Origin: an uncultured Clostridia bacterium
GTDB lineage: Bacteria; Bacillota; Clostridia; Christensenellales; UBA3700
Length of the DNA: 64,000 bases
Direction: 5' to 3'
Assembly (NCBI GenBank): GCA_937880755.1
Contig: CALGRX010000017.1
Span: forward strand, 62,001 to 126,000
The translations under genes and the position numbers were made by a program. Position 1 is the stretch's first letter. Every line of letters begins with the position of its first letter. Positions 17,871 through 25,569 of the stretch are shown piece after piece. The notes beneath the pieces were generated by a model. The model had not been told where the DNA came from. It saw only the letters and a program-made list of their open reading frames with translations, and did not search any database.

Positions 17871-19054
17871 ATTACGACAAGTATCTAAGCGAGAAGGTCA
17901 AGAATATCAAGCCTTCCGGTATAAGAAAGTTCTTCGATATGGCGGCAACGAGCAAGGATATCATATCCTTGGGCGTGGGCGAGCCCGACTTCGAGACGCC
18001 GTGGGGCGCAAGAGAGAGAGCCGTCAAATCGATAAGACAGGGCGAGACGCAATACACCGCCAACAGCGGTCTGATTGCTCTTAGAAAAAAAATTGCCGAA
18101 TATCAAAAAGTGCGATACGGTTTGACTTATGACGCCGAAAAGGAAATAGTGGTGACGGTGGGTGCAAGCGAAGCAATCGACCTTGCTTTCCGTGCCTTAA
18201 TAGACCCCGGGGACGAGATTATCATACCCGACCCAAGCTACGTGTCTTATGCGCCTAGCGTGGTGATGGCGGGCGGTGTGCCGGTGGGTGTAAAGTGCGA
18301 GATGAAGGACAAGTTTGCCCTCGGCGTTGAAAACCTAAAAAAAGCTATTACGTCAAAGACCAAAGCTATCGTGTTGCCTTATCCTAACAATCCTACGGGC
18401 GCGATTATGACCAAAGAGGAGCTGGAAGCCATAGCTCCGATTATCATAGAAAACGACTTGATGGTGATAAGCGACGAAATATACAGCGAGCTGACCTACG
18501 GTATGGTACATACGTCTATTGCAAGCCTGCCTGATATGAGAGAGAGAACTATCGTAATCAACGGATTTAGTAAGGCATTTGCCATGACGGGTTGGAGATT
18601 GGGATACTTCTGCGCTCCCGAGCCTCTCACTAAACAAATGCTCAAAATTCATCAATACGTCATTATGTGCGCGCCGACCGCAGCTCAATACTGTGCCCTC
18701 GAAGCTTTGGAATCGGGACTGAAGAACGACTTTACCGACGTGGCTAGAATGAGGGACGAGTACGATATGCGTAGACGCTACCTGGTGCACGAGCTCAACG
18801 AGATTGGACTTGAAACCTTCGAGCCGAGAGGAGCTTTTTACGTCTTCCCGAAAGTGAGCAGTCTTGGTATGACGGGCGAGGAGTTCGCAAGTAGACTTAT
18901 CAAGGAGCAAAAGCTTGCCGTAGTGCCGGGAAATGCCTTTGGCGACAACGGCGAAGACTTCGTAAGGATTAGTTACGCATACTCTATAGACAGTCTACAA
19001 AAGGCTATGGTTAAGATTAGAGAGTTTGTAAAACAAAACGTTATCAAAAAATAA
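17867..19054 (+). CDS. PLP-dependent aminotransferase, class I/II
   Basis: A 395-residue fold-type I aminotransferase of the aspartate aminotransferase / PatA group. The PLP lysine lies in NGFSKAFAMTGWRLGY, the cofactor Asp/Tyr region in VISDEIYSELTYG, PYPNNPTGA is intact, and the C-terminal carboxylate arginine falls in VRISYA. Substrate is not certain. It forms a two-gene unit with the Lrp regulator, an arrangement seen in many Clostridia. An AT-rich hairpin terminator follows. Confidence 0.92.
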   Translation: MNYDKYLSEKVKNIKPSGIRKFFDMAATSKDIISLGVGEPDFETPWGARERAVKSIRQGETQYTANSGLIALRKKIAEYQKVRYGLTYDAEKEIVVTVGASEAIDLAFRALIDPGDEIIIPDPSYVSYAPSVVMAGGVPVGVKCEMKDKFALGVENLKKAITSKTKAIVLPYPNNPTGAIMTKEELEAIAPIIIENDLMVISDEIYSELTYGMVHTSIASLPDMRERTIVINGFSKAFAMTGWRLGYFCAPEPLTKQMLKIHQYVIMCAPTAAQYCALEALESGLKNDFTDVARMRDEYDMRRRYLVHELNEIGLETFEPRGAFYVFPKVSSLGMTGEEFASRLIKEQKLAVVPGNAFGDNGEDFVRISYAYSIDSLQKAMVKIREFVKQNVIKK

Positions 19055-19059
19055 ATTAT

Positions 19060-19080
19060 GATTATAAAAATAATCTTTTT
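19060..19080 (+). terminator. Terminator after the aminotransferase
   Basis: GATTAT / ATAATC stem with AAAA loop and five T. The stem is AT-rich and probably modest in strength. Confidence 0.6.
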
Positions 19081-19111
19081 GTAAAAAAAATAAAAGTTTG
19101 TCGAAAAAGTA

Positions 19112-19140
19112 TTGACTATGGAAAATATGAGTGATATACT
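19112..19140 (+). promoter_or_regulatory. Strong promoter without a downstream ORF
   Basis: TTGACT (19112-19117), exact 17-bp spacer, TATACT (19135-19140). No ribosome binding site or ORF follows before the terminator at 19211-19239, so it appears to drive a small RNA. Confidence 0.75.
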
Positions 19141-19146
19141 GTCCTT

Positions 19147-19239
19147 GACGATAGAAAAAGAAAGCTATCGCACAAAGTTACTCATAATTTTCCCCCTTAT
19201 ATAAAGAATTGCGCAATCGCTGAGGTTGCGCTTTTCTTT
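19147..19239 (+). ncRNA. Candidate small RNA, about 93 nt
   Basis: The region has a near-consensus promoter, then a 5' hairpin (CGATAG / CTATCG, 19149-19170), a single-stranded AU-rich middle with a C5 run, and a 3' intrinsic terminator (GCGCAA / TTGCGC, 19211-19231, then TTTTCTTT). It does not look like 6S, SRP RNA, tmRNA or RNase P RNA. The ends are inferred from the -10 box and terminator. Function is unknown. Confidence 0.55.
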
Positions 19240-19609
19240 AGTGCTTTAGATTTCTTATTGGTTATATTATTTTCGGTAACCAGGTCTTTTTTAATCTTTT
19301 TTGCTTATTTTTGGCGATAAAACTAAGAGTATAAGAGGAATTATAACGATTTGCTATGGTAAGAGAGATAAAATAAGCAGATTTGGTCGTAGACTCAAAG
19401 GATAGAATAGGATTTGACAACCCTTCCACCGCGGAGCGGTCTTTCTTACGGCATAGGTACGAGTTAGGCAAGAAAGAAGCGAGGATTGGGCGATAGGAGC
19501 ATACTTGTCGTATGCGACTAAGCACAACCGCACACTCGATAAAGCAAAACGAAGTAGATATGCCCTAAGACACCCTTCTAGAACACATAGGGCGGCTTTT
19601 TGTAAGGAT

Positions 19610-19706
19610 AGAGATTCCCACGCCTTACAAGTAAGGCTCGGAATGACAAAAAACCTACGTCTTGCCGTTCGGCAAGCCACCTCCATTTGGACGAAAGAGG
19701 CTTTTG
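19610..19706. repeat. Interspersed repeat pair (types B and A)
   Basis: A type B element (GAGATTCCCAC ... CGGAATGACA) is followed directly by a type A element (TCTTGCCGTTCGGCAAGCCA ... GAGGCTTTT). Related pairs occur near 24012 and 40501, and a lone B near 23295. Confidence 0.7.
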
Positions 19707-19772
19707 CAATTTTCTATGTGGATATATTTATATTTTTTCGACACGCTATGTCAATTGTGCTAGTAAAATAAA

Positions 19773-19804
19773 AATGAGGAGAAAAGTCGTCTTCTCTCCT
19801 CATT
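19773..19804 (-). terminator. Terminator of the minus-strand peptide gene
   Basis: Perfect 10-bp stem (AATGAGGAGA / TCTCCTCATT). On the minus strand it is followed by TTTATTTTA, so it ends the 32-codon gene. Confidence 0.8.
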
Positions 19805-19853
19805 ACCACTTATCAGGTGGTCAGTCGTCATTTAGACGATATATGCAACGTCA

Positions 19854-19952
19854 TTAGTCGTTGCTTTTGGTGCATTTGCCATTCTTTTCGGTACTTTCGG
19901 CTTTGCATTTGCAGCCTTTGGTAGCCTTGTTTTGCATCTTGTTCTTAGTCAT
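19854..19952 (-). CDS. Small cysteine- and lysine-rich peptide, 32 residues
   Basis: An ATG at 19952 (minus strand) has a perfect AAAGGAGG 6 nt upstream and opens 32 codons to TAA. The product is hydrophilic and very rich in Lys, Thr and Asn, with three cysteines as CKC plus one further C, and no signal peptide or membrane segment. A TATAAT lies about 30 bp upstream of the ribosome binding site on the same strand, and a strong terminator follows about 50 nt after the stop. These signals make a real gene likely despite its size. I do not recognise a family; metal binding through the cysteines is only a possibility. Confidence 0.65.
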   Translation of the reverse strand: MTKNKMQNKATKGCKCKAESTEKNGKCTKSND

Positions 19953-20155
19953 CGTGCAACCTCCTTTGATAAGCTAATTATATTGTTGGCAATTATAAGA
20001 AAAATATCCGTGATAGTGATGGTGACAAATTTTGGGTTTTGTATGGTGCAGTGTTGTTGTCGTAGTACTAAAAATTAGGTTGGATCGAATTGATAAATAG
20101 TAGGTTGGAAAAATATTGAAAATAAAATTTGAAAATAAAAAATGTCGAATGGATA

Positions 20156-20184
20156 TTGACGGACAAAAAAAATAGAATTATAAT
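20156..20184 (+). promoter_or_regulatory. Promoter of the SPFH operon
   Basis: TTGACG (20156-20161), 17-bp spacer, TATAAT (20179-20184). A leader of about 110 nt follows, with nested complementary arms (GTCGG / CCGAC and TGACC / GGTCA between 20219 and 20275). Confidence 0.8.
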
Positions 20185-20300
20185 TAAAAGAGGTGATACA
20201 TATAAATGTACGCATGCGTCGGATTGACCGAGTGATGAAAAGCGTTGATTGGTCATACTCGAGCCGACTAATATTACGCAAGTAGGTTGAGGAGTAAATT

Positions 20301-21425
20301 ATGGCAGGATGGTTTAGCAGACAATTTAGAAAAGTAATACAATGGGAAAACGACAACCCAAATACTATCGTGTGGAAATATCCGCTTGAGAGAAAAGAAG
20401 AGATTATGAAAAAATCTCAACTTGTGGTGAGAGAGGGGCAAAAGGCTCTATTTATCCAAGAGGGTAAACTTGCCGACGTATTCGGTCCCGGCACATACGA
20501 ACTAAGCGACGTGCGCAATATCCCAATCCTTACTTCCCTTAATAGTTGGAAGTACGCGTGGGAAAGCCCGTATACGGGTGACGTCTACTTTATATCCACC
20601 AAGCAGTTTATCAACAACAAGTGGGGTACGGCTAACCCCGTGATGATGAGAGATAACGACTTCGGAATGATTAGAGTGAGAGGCTTCGGTACCTATTCCT
20701 TTGCCGTGGGTACGCCTACGCAAGCTATGAACGAGCTCTTTGGCTCGATGGGCGAGCTTACCGTCAGGAATGTAGACGAATACTTCAAGAAGATTATCAC
20801 CTCTACCCTCAGCAACGTCATTGCGGAGTCTAAGGTGGCTGCGCTCGACCTAGCTATGCACTACGACGAAATCACCGATATGGCTAAGGTCAAGCTGCAA
20901 GAAGAGTTTGACAAAATAGGTATAGAAATCAAGGCGCTGTTTATCGAAAATCTCTCCTTGCCTGAAGAAGTGGAGAAGATGATGGATAAGCGTGCTTCCG
21001 TGGGCGTGATGAACGGCGCTATGCAAGGATACGCTCAAATGGAGAGTATCGAGGCTATGAAATCAGCCGCAAAGAACCCCGGAGGACTTGCGGGCGCGGG
21101 CATTGGACTTGGCGCGGGACTCGGCGTTGGCAGAGTTTTTGCAGACGGTATGAGCAGTATCGCAAACGGCATCGCCGACGTGGAAGCTAAAGACACTTGT
21201 CCTAGCTGTGGCGCAAAGGTTAAGAAGGGCGCAAAATTTTGCCCGGAATGCGGAAAGAGTATGGAAAGCACTCAAAAGTGCCCTAAGTGTGGAGCTAGCG
21301 TCAAGGTCGGTGCAAAATTTTGCCACGAGTGTGGCGCAAGCCTAGGTAGCGTTAAGTGCCCAAAATGCGGAGCCGACGTCAAAGTAGGCGCAAAATTTTG
21401 CCCTGAATGTGGTGAGAAACTGTAA
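20301..21425 (+). CDS. SPFH-domain protein with three C-terminal zinc ribbons (YdjI-like)
   Basis: The 374-residue protein starts with the virion-core/SPFH domain (about residues 1-260). A glycine-rich stretch (AGAGIGLGAGLGVG) follows, then three near-identical zinc ribbons of the form CPxCGAxVKxGAKFCxECG at about residues 298, 327 and 353. In Bacillus the relative YdjI is part of the PspA-YdjGHI membrane-stress complex, recruited to the membrane by YdjG and YdjH. Here the next gene is a YdjG-like zinc-ribbon membrane protein, overlapping by 1 nt, which supports a similar assembly. No pspA is in the window. AGGAG precedes the ATG. Confidence 0.85.
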   Translation: MAGWFSRQFRKVIQWENDNPNTIVWKYPLERKEEIMKKSQLVVREGQKALFIQEGKLADVFGPGTYELSDVRNIPILTSLNSWKYAWESPYTGDVYFISTKQFINNKWGTANPVMMRDNDFGMIRVRGFGTYSFAVGTPTQAMNELFGSMGELTVRNVDEYFKKIITSTLSNVIAESKVAALDLAMHYDEITDMAKVKLQEEFDKIGIEIKALFIENLSLPEEVEKMMDKRASVGVMNGAMQGYAQMESIEAMKSAAKNPGGLAGAGIGLGAGLGVGRVFADGMSSIANGIADVEAKDTCPSCGAKVKKGAKFCPECGKSMESTQKCPKCGASVKVGAKFCHECGASLGSVKCPKCGADVKVGAKFCPECGEKL

Positions 21426-22501
21426 TGCAAGAGGAAAGTAAAACAATAACTTCGCGCACGTATAAATGCAAAAGTTGCGGAAACTTTTTGCACTACGACC
21501 CTACGAGTAAGAGGCTCAAGTGCGACCATTGTTCGTCGTTCTACGACTTAGAACCCGTGGGTGACGCAATGGAAGTTAGTTACGACGACAATACCGAGCA
21601 AGGCTTTGAAGCGTGGGGCGAGGTCAAGTGCGTTAAATGCAAAAGCTGTGGCGCCGTTACCGTGCTGAACGAGTACGATATGACGGGCAATTGTCCGTTT
21701 TGCGGTGCCAACAACGTCGTGTCCGCCGACGAATTGCCGGGCCTTAAGCCAACGGGTATCTTGCCTTTTGGGGTTGCCAAAGAGACGGCGGTACAAAACT
21801 TTAAGACTTGGATCAAGAAAAAGCTCTTTGCTCCGAGTAAGTTTAAGAAAAACAACAAAAAAGAGGACGTGAGCGGTATATATCTGCCCGTGTTTACCTT
21901 CGATTGCAACGCAAGTACGCCTTATACTATCAGATACGGCGAGTATTATTACGTCACCGTGGGTAGCGGAAAAAATAGGCGTACCGTGCAAAAAACAAGA
22001 TGGTACGTGGACAGCGGTTTCGTAACTCGCGGTTATGACGATATCCAGATAGAAGCCAGCAAGATGATAGAGCAAAATGACCTTGTCGGTATGGGCGGAT
22101 TTGACTCGGGCAACTCTTGCGGATACCATTCGCAATTTTTGGCAGGCTATCAAGGAGAGAGGTATAGCACTAGCCTCGATGATTGTTGGAATAGGGCAGT
22201 CGGCATTATCAACGACAACCTAGAAGAAGTGATAAAAAGCAAATATACCTACGACGTGTTGGATTACGTCAAGATAAATCCGTCGTACGCTAACAAAAAG
22301 TATAAGTACATATTCGTGCCGATTTGGCTGATTAGTTATCACTATAACAAAAAGCTGTACAACGATTACGTCAACGGTAGGTCGGGCATCGTAACGGGGA
22401 AGTATCCAAAATCCGCACCAAAGATTGCAAGCTTTTGCATATTTGCCCTCGCGGTGATATTTGGATTAGCTTATATAGCGTATAGGTTTTTTGCAGGGTG
22501 A
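21425..22501 (+). CDS. Zinc-ribbon membrane protein (YdjG-like)
   Basis: The 358-residue protein has two N-terminal zinc ribbons: CKSCGNFLHYD with CDHC (residues 15-38) and CKSCGAVTV with CPFCG (around 73-95). A long middle domain is rich in Tyr and Gly, and a single transmembrane helix lies at the C-terminus (about 335-356). The architecture matches TFIIB-type zinc-ribbon proteins such as YdjG, proposed to scaffold an SPFH protein at the membrane. Its ATG overlaps the stop of the SPFH gene (TAATG), and the next gene starts 3 nt after it. Confidence 0.8.
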   Translation: MQEESKTITSRTYKCKSCGNFLHYDPTSKRLKCDHCSSFYDLEPVGDAMEVSYDDNTEQGFEAWGEVKCVKCKSCGAVTVLNEYDMTGNCPFCGANNVVSADELPGLKPTGILPFGVAKETAVQNFKTWIKKKLFAPSKFKKNNKKEDVSGIYLPVFTFDCNASTPYTIRYGEYYYVTVGSGKNRRTVQKTRWYVDSGFVTRGYDDIQIEASKMIEQNDLVGMGGFDSGNSCGYHSQFLAGYQGERYSTSLDDCWNRAVGIINDNLEEVIKSKYTYDVLDYVKINPSYANKKYKYIFVPIWLISYHYNKKLYNDYVNGRSGIVTGKYPKSAPKIASFCIFALAVIFGLAYIAYRFFAG

Positions 22502-22504
22502 GTT

Positions 22505-22972
22505 ATGGAAAATCAAGTAAAATATAAATGCGACAATTGTGGCGCCAATCAATTTATCGTTTTGCCAAATAACGTCATCGAATGCGAATATTGCCACACT
22601 AGGTATAAACTCAAAAATAATTCGCCAAAAGCAGAATTTACCGTGGGCGGTAACAAGGCGACCTTTGACTTCGGCGACGTGGGCGAAAAGATAAGCGAAA
22701 AAATCGATAACGCCAAGGAGAAATTGAATAGCAACTCTGCGATTAGACAAAAGACTATATTCTGCGTGTTGTCGATATTTTTGGGAAGCATCGGCGCACA
22801 CGACCTACTTAGGGGCAATATAATGGGATTTGTGTTTAGCTTGATATTCTGCTGGACGGGTATACCTATGATATTAGGACTGATTTGGGGCATCAAGGCG
22901 CTGTGTATGACCGACGAAAAATGGCAAGAGTTGATTGAGGAACACAAAGGTTGTCTCATCAGTCGCTTGTAA
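22505..22972 (+). CDS. TM2-domain protein with N-terminal zinc ribbon
   Basis: The 155-residue protein starts with a zinc ribbon (CDNCGANQ with CEYCHTRY). A charged linker is followed by a TM2 domain: two helices around the conserved turn (IFLGSIGAHDLLRGN, then a GIPMILGLIWGIKAL helix). TM2 proteins are small two-helix membrane proteins of poorly known function. All three operon products carry zinc ribbons, which suggests they interact through them. The last codons overlap the -35 box of the next promoter. Confidence 0.82.
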   Translation: MENQVKYKCDNCGANQFIVLPNNVIECEYCHTRYKLKNNSPKAEFTVGGNKATFDFGDVGEKISEKIDNAKEKLNSNSAIRQKTIFCVLSIFLGSIGAHDLLRGNIMGFVFSLIFCWTGIPMILGLIWGIKALCMTDEKWQELIEEHKGCLISRL

Positions 22973-22995
22973 AAAATAGTAAAATAATATATAAT
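22967..22995 (+). promoter_or_regulatory. Promoter of the DUF1858 gene
   Basis: TTGTAA (22967-22972, overlapping the preceding stop codon), 17-bp spacer, TATAAT (22990-22995). Confidence 0.7.
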
Positions 22996-23031
22996 ATAAA
23001 TATCTATAACAATATAGTAAAGGAGAATAAT

Positions 23032-23238
23032 ATGGAAATAACCAAAGATATGTTGATAGCAGACGCTCTTAGAGCAGGCAATACCGAAGCAATCGCTTCG
23101 ACTCTCCAATCCATCGGTATGCATTGCTTCGGCTGTGCAATGGCTAGAGGGGAAACGGTAGAAGAGGCCGCTATGGTGCACGGAATGGACGTGGACGACC
23201 TCGTAAAGCAACTCAACGTTGCCGCTAAGAGCGAGTAA
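23032..23238 (+). CDS. DUF1858-domain protein (disulfide / hybrid-cluster associated)
   Basis: A 68-residue helical protein with the DUF1858 pattern: ITKDMLIADAL at the start, a central GMHCFGCAMARGETVEEAA motif, and a C-terminal helix with MDVDDLVKQL. The CxxC pair is the conserved feature of a family often linked to hybrid-cluster proteins and redox chemistry. AAAGGAG lies 7 nt before the chosen ATG. It is a single-gene transcript with its own promoter and a strong terminator. Confidence 0.9.
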   Translation: MEITKDMLIADALRAGNTEAIASTLQSIGMHCFGCAMARGETVEEAAMVHGMDVDDLVKQLNVAAKSE

Positions 23239-23258
23239 GAAATGAGATTGTATTGAAA

Positions 23259-23293
23259 AAATGCCCATTCTTGTTGGAATGGGTATTTTTTTT
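23259..23293 (+). terminator. Terminator after the DUF1858 gene
   Basis: ATGCCCATTC pairs with GAATGGGTAT around a TTGTTG loop, followed by eight T. Confidence 0.92.
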
Positions 23294-23294
23294 G

Positions 23295-23358
23295 AGTGAG
23301 ATTGCCACAGACGCTATGCACCTTTTGGCTAACGCATAACGTAGACAACGGAATGACA
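23295..23358. repeat. Interspersed repeat, type B
   Basis: GTGAGATTGCCACAGACGC ... GGAATGACA, related to the elements at 19610, 24012 and 40557. The centre differs and is longer. Confidence 0.6.
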
Positions 23359-23419
23359 CCACAACTATTGTCTACGATCCACCGCACGACGTAAAAGTAA
23401 TGACGTTGGATTTGTACGA

Positions 23420-23836
23420 TTATTGCTCAGGCATATCTTGCAGGTAAGAACCGAGCAACGTGTGGACAGCGTTCCCGATGTGGTAGTATTTGCCGCCGAC
23501 TATCATATATTGACCTAAAATGGAGATGGATTGCTCCTTTTGCGCGCCTATGAGGTTGGTACGGTAGACACTACCGTCAAGGTAAGGATTGCCACACGCT
23601 TTGACTTGGCTAGATTGCAATATTGCAACGAATAGTTGGACGTCGGTAGAAGAAAGTTCGAATTGGATATTATCGTCGGGGGAACAAGAAGAAAGGGTGA
23701 CTTGCACTTTTTCTATGTCGTCCAACTCTACTATTTTGTCGATTGGGGGGTGGGTTGCTACATTGTAAATCAATATAATCGCCAAAACTATCGTAACTAT
23801 TGCCAAGAGACTAACTATAATGGTTGATTTTTTCAT
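23420..23836 (-). CDS. Small membrane-anchored protein, unknown function
   Basis: The 138-residue protein has a lysine start and a hydrophobic segment at residues 5-25, typical of an uncleaved anchor or signal peptide. The rest is predicted outside, with two cysteines (SSCSPDD and KACGNP) that could form a disulfide. GAGGTA lies before the ATG on the minus strand. I do not recognise a family. It stands alone between repeat-bearing spacers. Confidence 0.7.
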   Translation of the reverse strand: MKKSTIIVSLLAIVTIVLAIILIYNVATHPPIDKIVELDDIEKVQVTLSSCSPDDNIQFELSSTDVQLFVAILQSSQVKACGNPYLDGSVYRTNLIGAQKEQSISILGQYMIVGGKYYHIGNAVHTLLGSYLQDMPEQ

Positions 23837-24368
23837 AATAAGATACCTCGCGTATTGTATTATTTCGTTTTCATATTACTTTGAATATTCATTTTGATTA
23901 TTACTCTTTCTACTATAAAGGTACAAAAAATCGTCATTTTGTTACAGCAATATCAGTTTTTATTTATTTTGATTTACCGTATCATATTTTACTGCTTAGG
24001 GGAGGGGATGTTAGAGAGCCAAACACGCCTTGCTCGCTCACAATGACATAATCAATACCTCCGTCTCGGCACAGCCGCGCTACCTCAAATTGCACGAAGG
24101 AGGCTTTTAGTCGTTTGCCGTAACTTTGATTCGATTGCAGTTATTGTGTAATCATCGTTTATCGTTTGGCTTACTCTTCTATCTACGACCTATTTGTGAA
24201 CCTACGGCACACTCTAACATCATATCTACTACGCAATACTGCGATATATATACAGTCAAAATTGTGTCAAGTATAGGTCAAACACCACAAGATATTGGAA
24301 AAATTACCAAAAATAGTAAATTTTACATAAATTTTACAAAACTTTTTTACAAAATTATTTCCAAACGT
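23837..24368. other. 532-bp spacer with repeats upstream of the S10 operon
   Basis: Contains the repeat pair at 24012-24111 and AT-rich sequence. No supported gene. Confidence 0.5.
24012..24111. repeat. Interspersed repeat pair (types B and A)
   Basis: Type B (AGAGAGCCAAACACGCCTTG ... CACAATGACA) is followed by type A (ACCTCCGTCTCGGCACAG ... GCACGAAGGAGGCTTTTA). This is the same order as at 19610. Confidence 0.7.
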
Positions 24369-24397
24369 TTGACAGGTTTTTCAATTTAATATAAGAT
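24369..24397 (+). promoter_or_regulatory. Promoter of the S10 ribosomal operon
   Basis: TTGACA (24369-24374), 17-bp spacer, TAAGAT (24392-24397). It lies about 170 nt before rpsJ, leaving a long leader. Confidence 0.72.
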
Positions 24398-24403
24398 AAA
24401 CGA

Positions 24404-24567
24404 GCATTGTGAGGAATGATGCGGGAGGTTACTGCCTTGGCAGAGAACTTTCGCTGACAAGAGTCCGACAATCGGGCGACTAACGAGGACTACTGCTGGT
24501 CCTTTTTATTAGAGGCAATGCGAAACACACGGATGCGTGAATACAAGTTAGGAAAGGAGAAACAAAA
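24404..24567 (+). promoter_or_regulatory. Structured rpsJ leader, possible attenuator
   Basis: Within the leader, AGGAC (24486-24490) can pair with GTCCT (24499-24503) followed by a T-tract, forming a terminator. The overlapping GGACT (24487-24491) can instead pair with AGTCC (24462-24466). The two pairings exclude each other, as in attenuators. CTGCC-TT-GGCAG near 24433 adds further structure. The ligand is unknown; S10 operons are often controlled by a ribosomal protein such as L4. Confidence 0.5.
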
Positions 24568-24876
24568 ATGGCAGGACAAAAAATCAGAATAAGACTTAGA
24601 GCTTATGATCACAACCTCATCGACGTTGCGGCTGACAAAATCGTTGAGACGGCAAAGAGAAGCGGTGTTAAGGTCGCAGGACCTATCCCACTCCCAACTG
24701 ATAAAGAAGTTATTACTATTATCAGAGCAGTGCACAAGTATAAGGATAGCAGAGAGCAATTCGAACTTAGAACGCACAAGAGAATTATCGATATCTACAA
24801 CCCAACCCCTAAGTCGGTAGACGCCTTGATGAAGTTGGATTTGCCTGCAGGCGTTGATATCAATATCAAATTTTAA
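24568..24876 (+). CDS. rpsJ: 30S ribosomal protein S10
   Basis: A 102-residue S10 (NusE), part of the 30S head and partner of NusB in antitermination. The start AGQKIRIRLRAYDHN and the central LPTDKEVITIIRAVHKYKDS segment are typical. AAAGGAG precedes the ATG. It is the first gene of the S10-spc-alpha cluster here; rpsL, rpsG, fusA and tuf are not upstream. Confidence 0.98.
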   Translation: MAGQKIRIRLRAYDHNLIDVAADKIVETAKRSGVKVAGPIPLPTDKEVITIIRAVHKYKDSREQFELRTHKRIIDIYNPTPKSVDALMKLDLPAGVDINIKF

Positions 24877-24929
24877 TTGACACAAAGATTGCATCGCAAT
24901 CAGAAAATATTTGGAGGTGAACTTTATCT

Positions 24930-25559
24930 ATGAATAAAGCAATCATTGGAAAGAAATTGGGAATGAGTCAAATTTTTGCAAAAGACGGCAAAGTTATCCC
25001 TGTAACCGTTGTGGAAGCAGGTCCTTGCCCTGTCGTGCAAAAGAAAACTCTTGAAAAGGACGGCTATCAGGCTGTTCAACTCGCTTACGGCGACGTAAAA
25101 GAGAAGAACGTCAACAAGCCACTCAAGGGTCACTACAAAAAGGCGGGAGTTGCCGTACGCAAAGTCCTCAAAGAGTTGAAACTCGACAACATTGACAGCC
25201 TCGAAGTCGGACAAGAAATCAAGTGCGACGTATTCGCAGAGGGCGACGTGGTTGACGTAGTAGGTACTTCGAAGGGACACGGTTTTACCGGCGTAGTTAA
25301 GAGATGGAATCATCACTGCGGTCCTATGGCTCACGGTTCGGGCTACCACAGAGGCGTTGGTTCTATGGGCGCAAACTCTTCTCCTTCGAGAGTTTTCAAA
25401 AACAAGAAGATGTCAGGTCAGTGGGGTAACGAGAGAGTAACCGTCAAGAACCTCACCGTAGTAAAAGTCGATGCAAACCGCAATCTTCTGCTTATCAAGG
25501 GTGCTATACCGGGCGCAAAGGGCGGTATCGTAGTCGTTAAGCAAACCAAGAACGGTTAA
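24930..25559 (+). CDS. rplC: 50S ribosomal protein L3
   Basis: A 209-residue L3, which binds 23S rRNA near the peptidyl transferase centre. Typical segments are IGKKLGMSQIF at the N-terminus, SKGHGFTGVVKRW and the central loop HGSGYHRGVGSMG. TTGGAGGTG lies before the ATG. A 53-nt gap separates it from rpsJ, larger than elsewhere in the operon. Confidence 0.98.
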   Translation: MNKAIIGKKLGMSQIFAKDGKVIPVTVVEAGPCPVVQKKTLEKDGYQAVQLAYGDVKEKNVNKPLKGHYKKAGVAVRKVLKELKLDNIDSLEVGQEIKCDVFAEGDVVDVVGTSKGHGFTGVVKRWNHHCGPMAHGSGYHRGVGSMGANSSPSRVFKNKKMSGQWGNERVTVKNLTVVKVDANRNLLLIKGAIPGAKGGIVVVKQTKNG

Positions 25560-25569
25560 GGAGTGAATT

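Larger units (their letters stand above)
19240..20155. other. Mostly non-coding stretch with interspersed repeats
   Basis: Apart from the repeat block (19610-19706) and the 32-residue peptide gene on the minus strand (19854-19952) with its terminator, I see no gene. Open frames of 60-110 codons here cross the interspersed repeats, lack ribosome binding sites and have no family features. A 12-bp palindrome ACCGCGGAGCGGT lies near 19429. Confidence 0.5.

Noticed and set aside
19262..19771. Open frames of 87-110 codons on both strands in the repeat-rich spacer
   Set aside because: They translate interspersed repeat DNA, lack ribosome binding sites and overlap each other.
21035..21529. Open frames opposite the zinc-ribbon region of the SPFH gene
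   Set aside because: They arise from the repeated Cys/Gly codons on the other strand and have no start signals.
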